Positions 32,280-32,788 of a DNA stretch of 32,788 bases are shown here, in pieces. Under the pieces are notes generated by a model. That model made no database searches. It was not told the DNA's origin and saw only the letters and a program-made list of their open reading frames with translations. Each line of letters opens with the position of its first letter. The stretch's first letter is position 1. Where the stretch lies: assembly GCA_965661265.1 (NCBI GenBank), contig CBFIDE010000022.1, positions 1 to 32,788 of the forward strand, written 5' to 3'. A program made the translations under genes and the position numbers. This DNA is from CBFIDE01 sp965661265 (GTDB lineage: Bacteria > Bacteroidota > Bacteroidia > Flavobacteriales > Schleiferiaceae).

Positions 32280-32287
32280 CAAAATTA
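32280..32287 (-). promoter_or_regulatory. −7 element for crtD-cruF
   Basis: Minus-strand TAATTTTG is a perfect TAnnTTTG, 76 nt before the crtD ATG. No clear −33; the surroundings are AT-rich. Confidence 0.35.
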
Positions 32288-32291
32288 AAAA

Positions 32292-32759
32292 TTAGTTAAC
32301 ATTTTGAGCATATTTATTTTGAAGTGCATTCAGAAAGTTTCTTAAATATTGATCCATACAATGTCGATAAGACTTATGTTCCGGGTTCCGAAAGAAGGCG
32401 CTTAATTCATGCTTGCTGATTTTTTTATTTATCGAAGCATAAAGATCTAGAATGTCATCTGTTTTTAAGTCAAGGGCAATTTTCAATTTTCTCAGAATCA
32501 TATTGTTGCTCAAACGAATTTCAGCTATTGGTTGAGGTCCTTCTCTTTTCCCTCGTTTTTCAATAATGAGTCCATTTAAAAATGAAGCCAATTGCTGGTC
32601 ACTTATCTCAGTATAGGTGGGTTCATCCTCTTTCTTTAACCAATTGCTTATTTCATTCTTATTTACTTCTAAATTCGCCAACTTGAAAAGCTCAATCATC
32701 TTTAAATCATTATAATTAAAGAGATATCTCATACGCCTTAGAATATCATTGTTGGTCAT
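32292..32759 (-). CDS. DUF1456 family protein (YehS-like)
   Basis: 155-residue soluble helical protein made of two similar halves. The first (about 3-66) has NNDILRRMRYLFNYNDLKMI and NEISNWLKKED. The second (about 84-147) has SNNMILRKLKIALDLKTDDI and HELSAFFRNPEHKSYR, each ending in a FLN-x-L helix. This internal duplication defines DUF1456, of which E. coli YehS is a member; the function is unknown. The ATG and the whole gene lie inside the window. It is on the same strand as crtD, 88 nt upstream of it. A link to carotenoid synthesis is not supported. Confidence 0.9.
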   Translation of the reverse strand: MTNNDILRRMRYLFNYNDLKMIELFKLANLEVNKNEISNWLKKEDEPTYTEISDQQLASFLNGLIIEKRGKREGPQPIAEIRLSNNMILRKLKIALDLKTDDILDLYASINKKISKHELSAFFRNPEHKSYRHCMDQYLRNFLNALQNKYAQNVN

Positions 32760-32788
32760 ATATCGGAAATTTTGAAGTAAATAATTTT

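Overview
This AT-rich window comes from a chromosome of the phylum Bacteroidota. The signs are a C-terminal type IX secretion (T9SS) sorting domain, the Bacteroidota-type DUF4295 gene beside rpmB and rpmG, a split transketolase, BshB1 of bacillithiol synthesis, a ψ-end carotenoid cluster, and many perfect copies of the Bacteroidota −7 promoter element TAnnTTTG at sensible distances from starts. Arginine is mostly AGA. I cannot name the genus; a marine or pigmented Flavobacteriia/Cytophagia member fits. I found no insertion sequence, phage, CRISPR array or rRNA.

Layout. 1-4427: the 3' end of a TonB-dependent receptor, then a membrane TPR protein and a class A penicillin-binding protein. 4504-8783: cinA, the ribosomal set rpmB-rpmG-DUF4295 closed by a strong terminator, then ftsY and rimO. 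8780-9967 (minus): a YfgM-like TPR protein and ribH. 10062-11448: recF overlapped by a DUF721 (DciA-like) gene, with a bidirectional terminator before ndk (minus). 12044-14821: a probable surface lipoprotein, bshB1, and a convergent GT4 glycosyltransferase. 14959-15032: tRNA-His. 15096-16555 (minus): an ECF sigma factor, a one-TM protein in the anti-sigma position, and a Spy/CpxP-like periplasmic protein. 16659-19851 (minus): the two transketolase halves with a secreted von Willebrand A (VWA) protein between them. 19999-27847: ychF, then parE, a small membrane protein, parC and a T9SS-secreted choice-of-anchor-B protein. 27848-28556: a gene-free stretch holding the remains of a family 2 glycosyltransferase. 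28557-32203: an acyl desaturase, a CrtA-like carotenoid oxygenase, a CruF-like hydratase and a CrtD-like desaturase. 32292-32759: a DUF1456 protein.

How the genes work together. Most are housekeeping: cell wall, translation, targeting to the membrane, replication and repair, and decatenation. The crtA-like, cruF and crtD genes together predict modification of the acyclic end of a monocyclic carotenoid of the saproxanthin/myxol/flexixanthin type. The sigma, membrane and Spy-like genes form a probable envelope-stress circuit. The least expected arrangements are the VWA gene packed between the transketolase halves with 0-1 nt spacing, the unknown membrane gene overlapping both parE and parC, and a sliding-clamp-binding-like hexapeptide at the extreme C-terminus of ParC.
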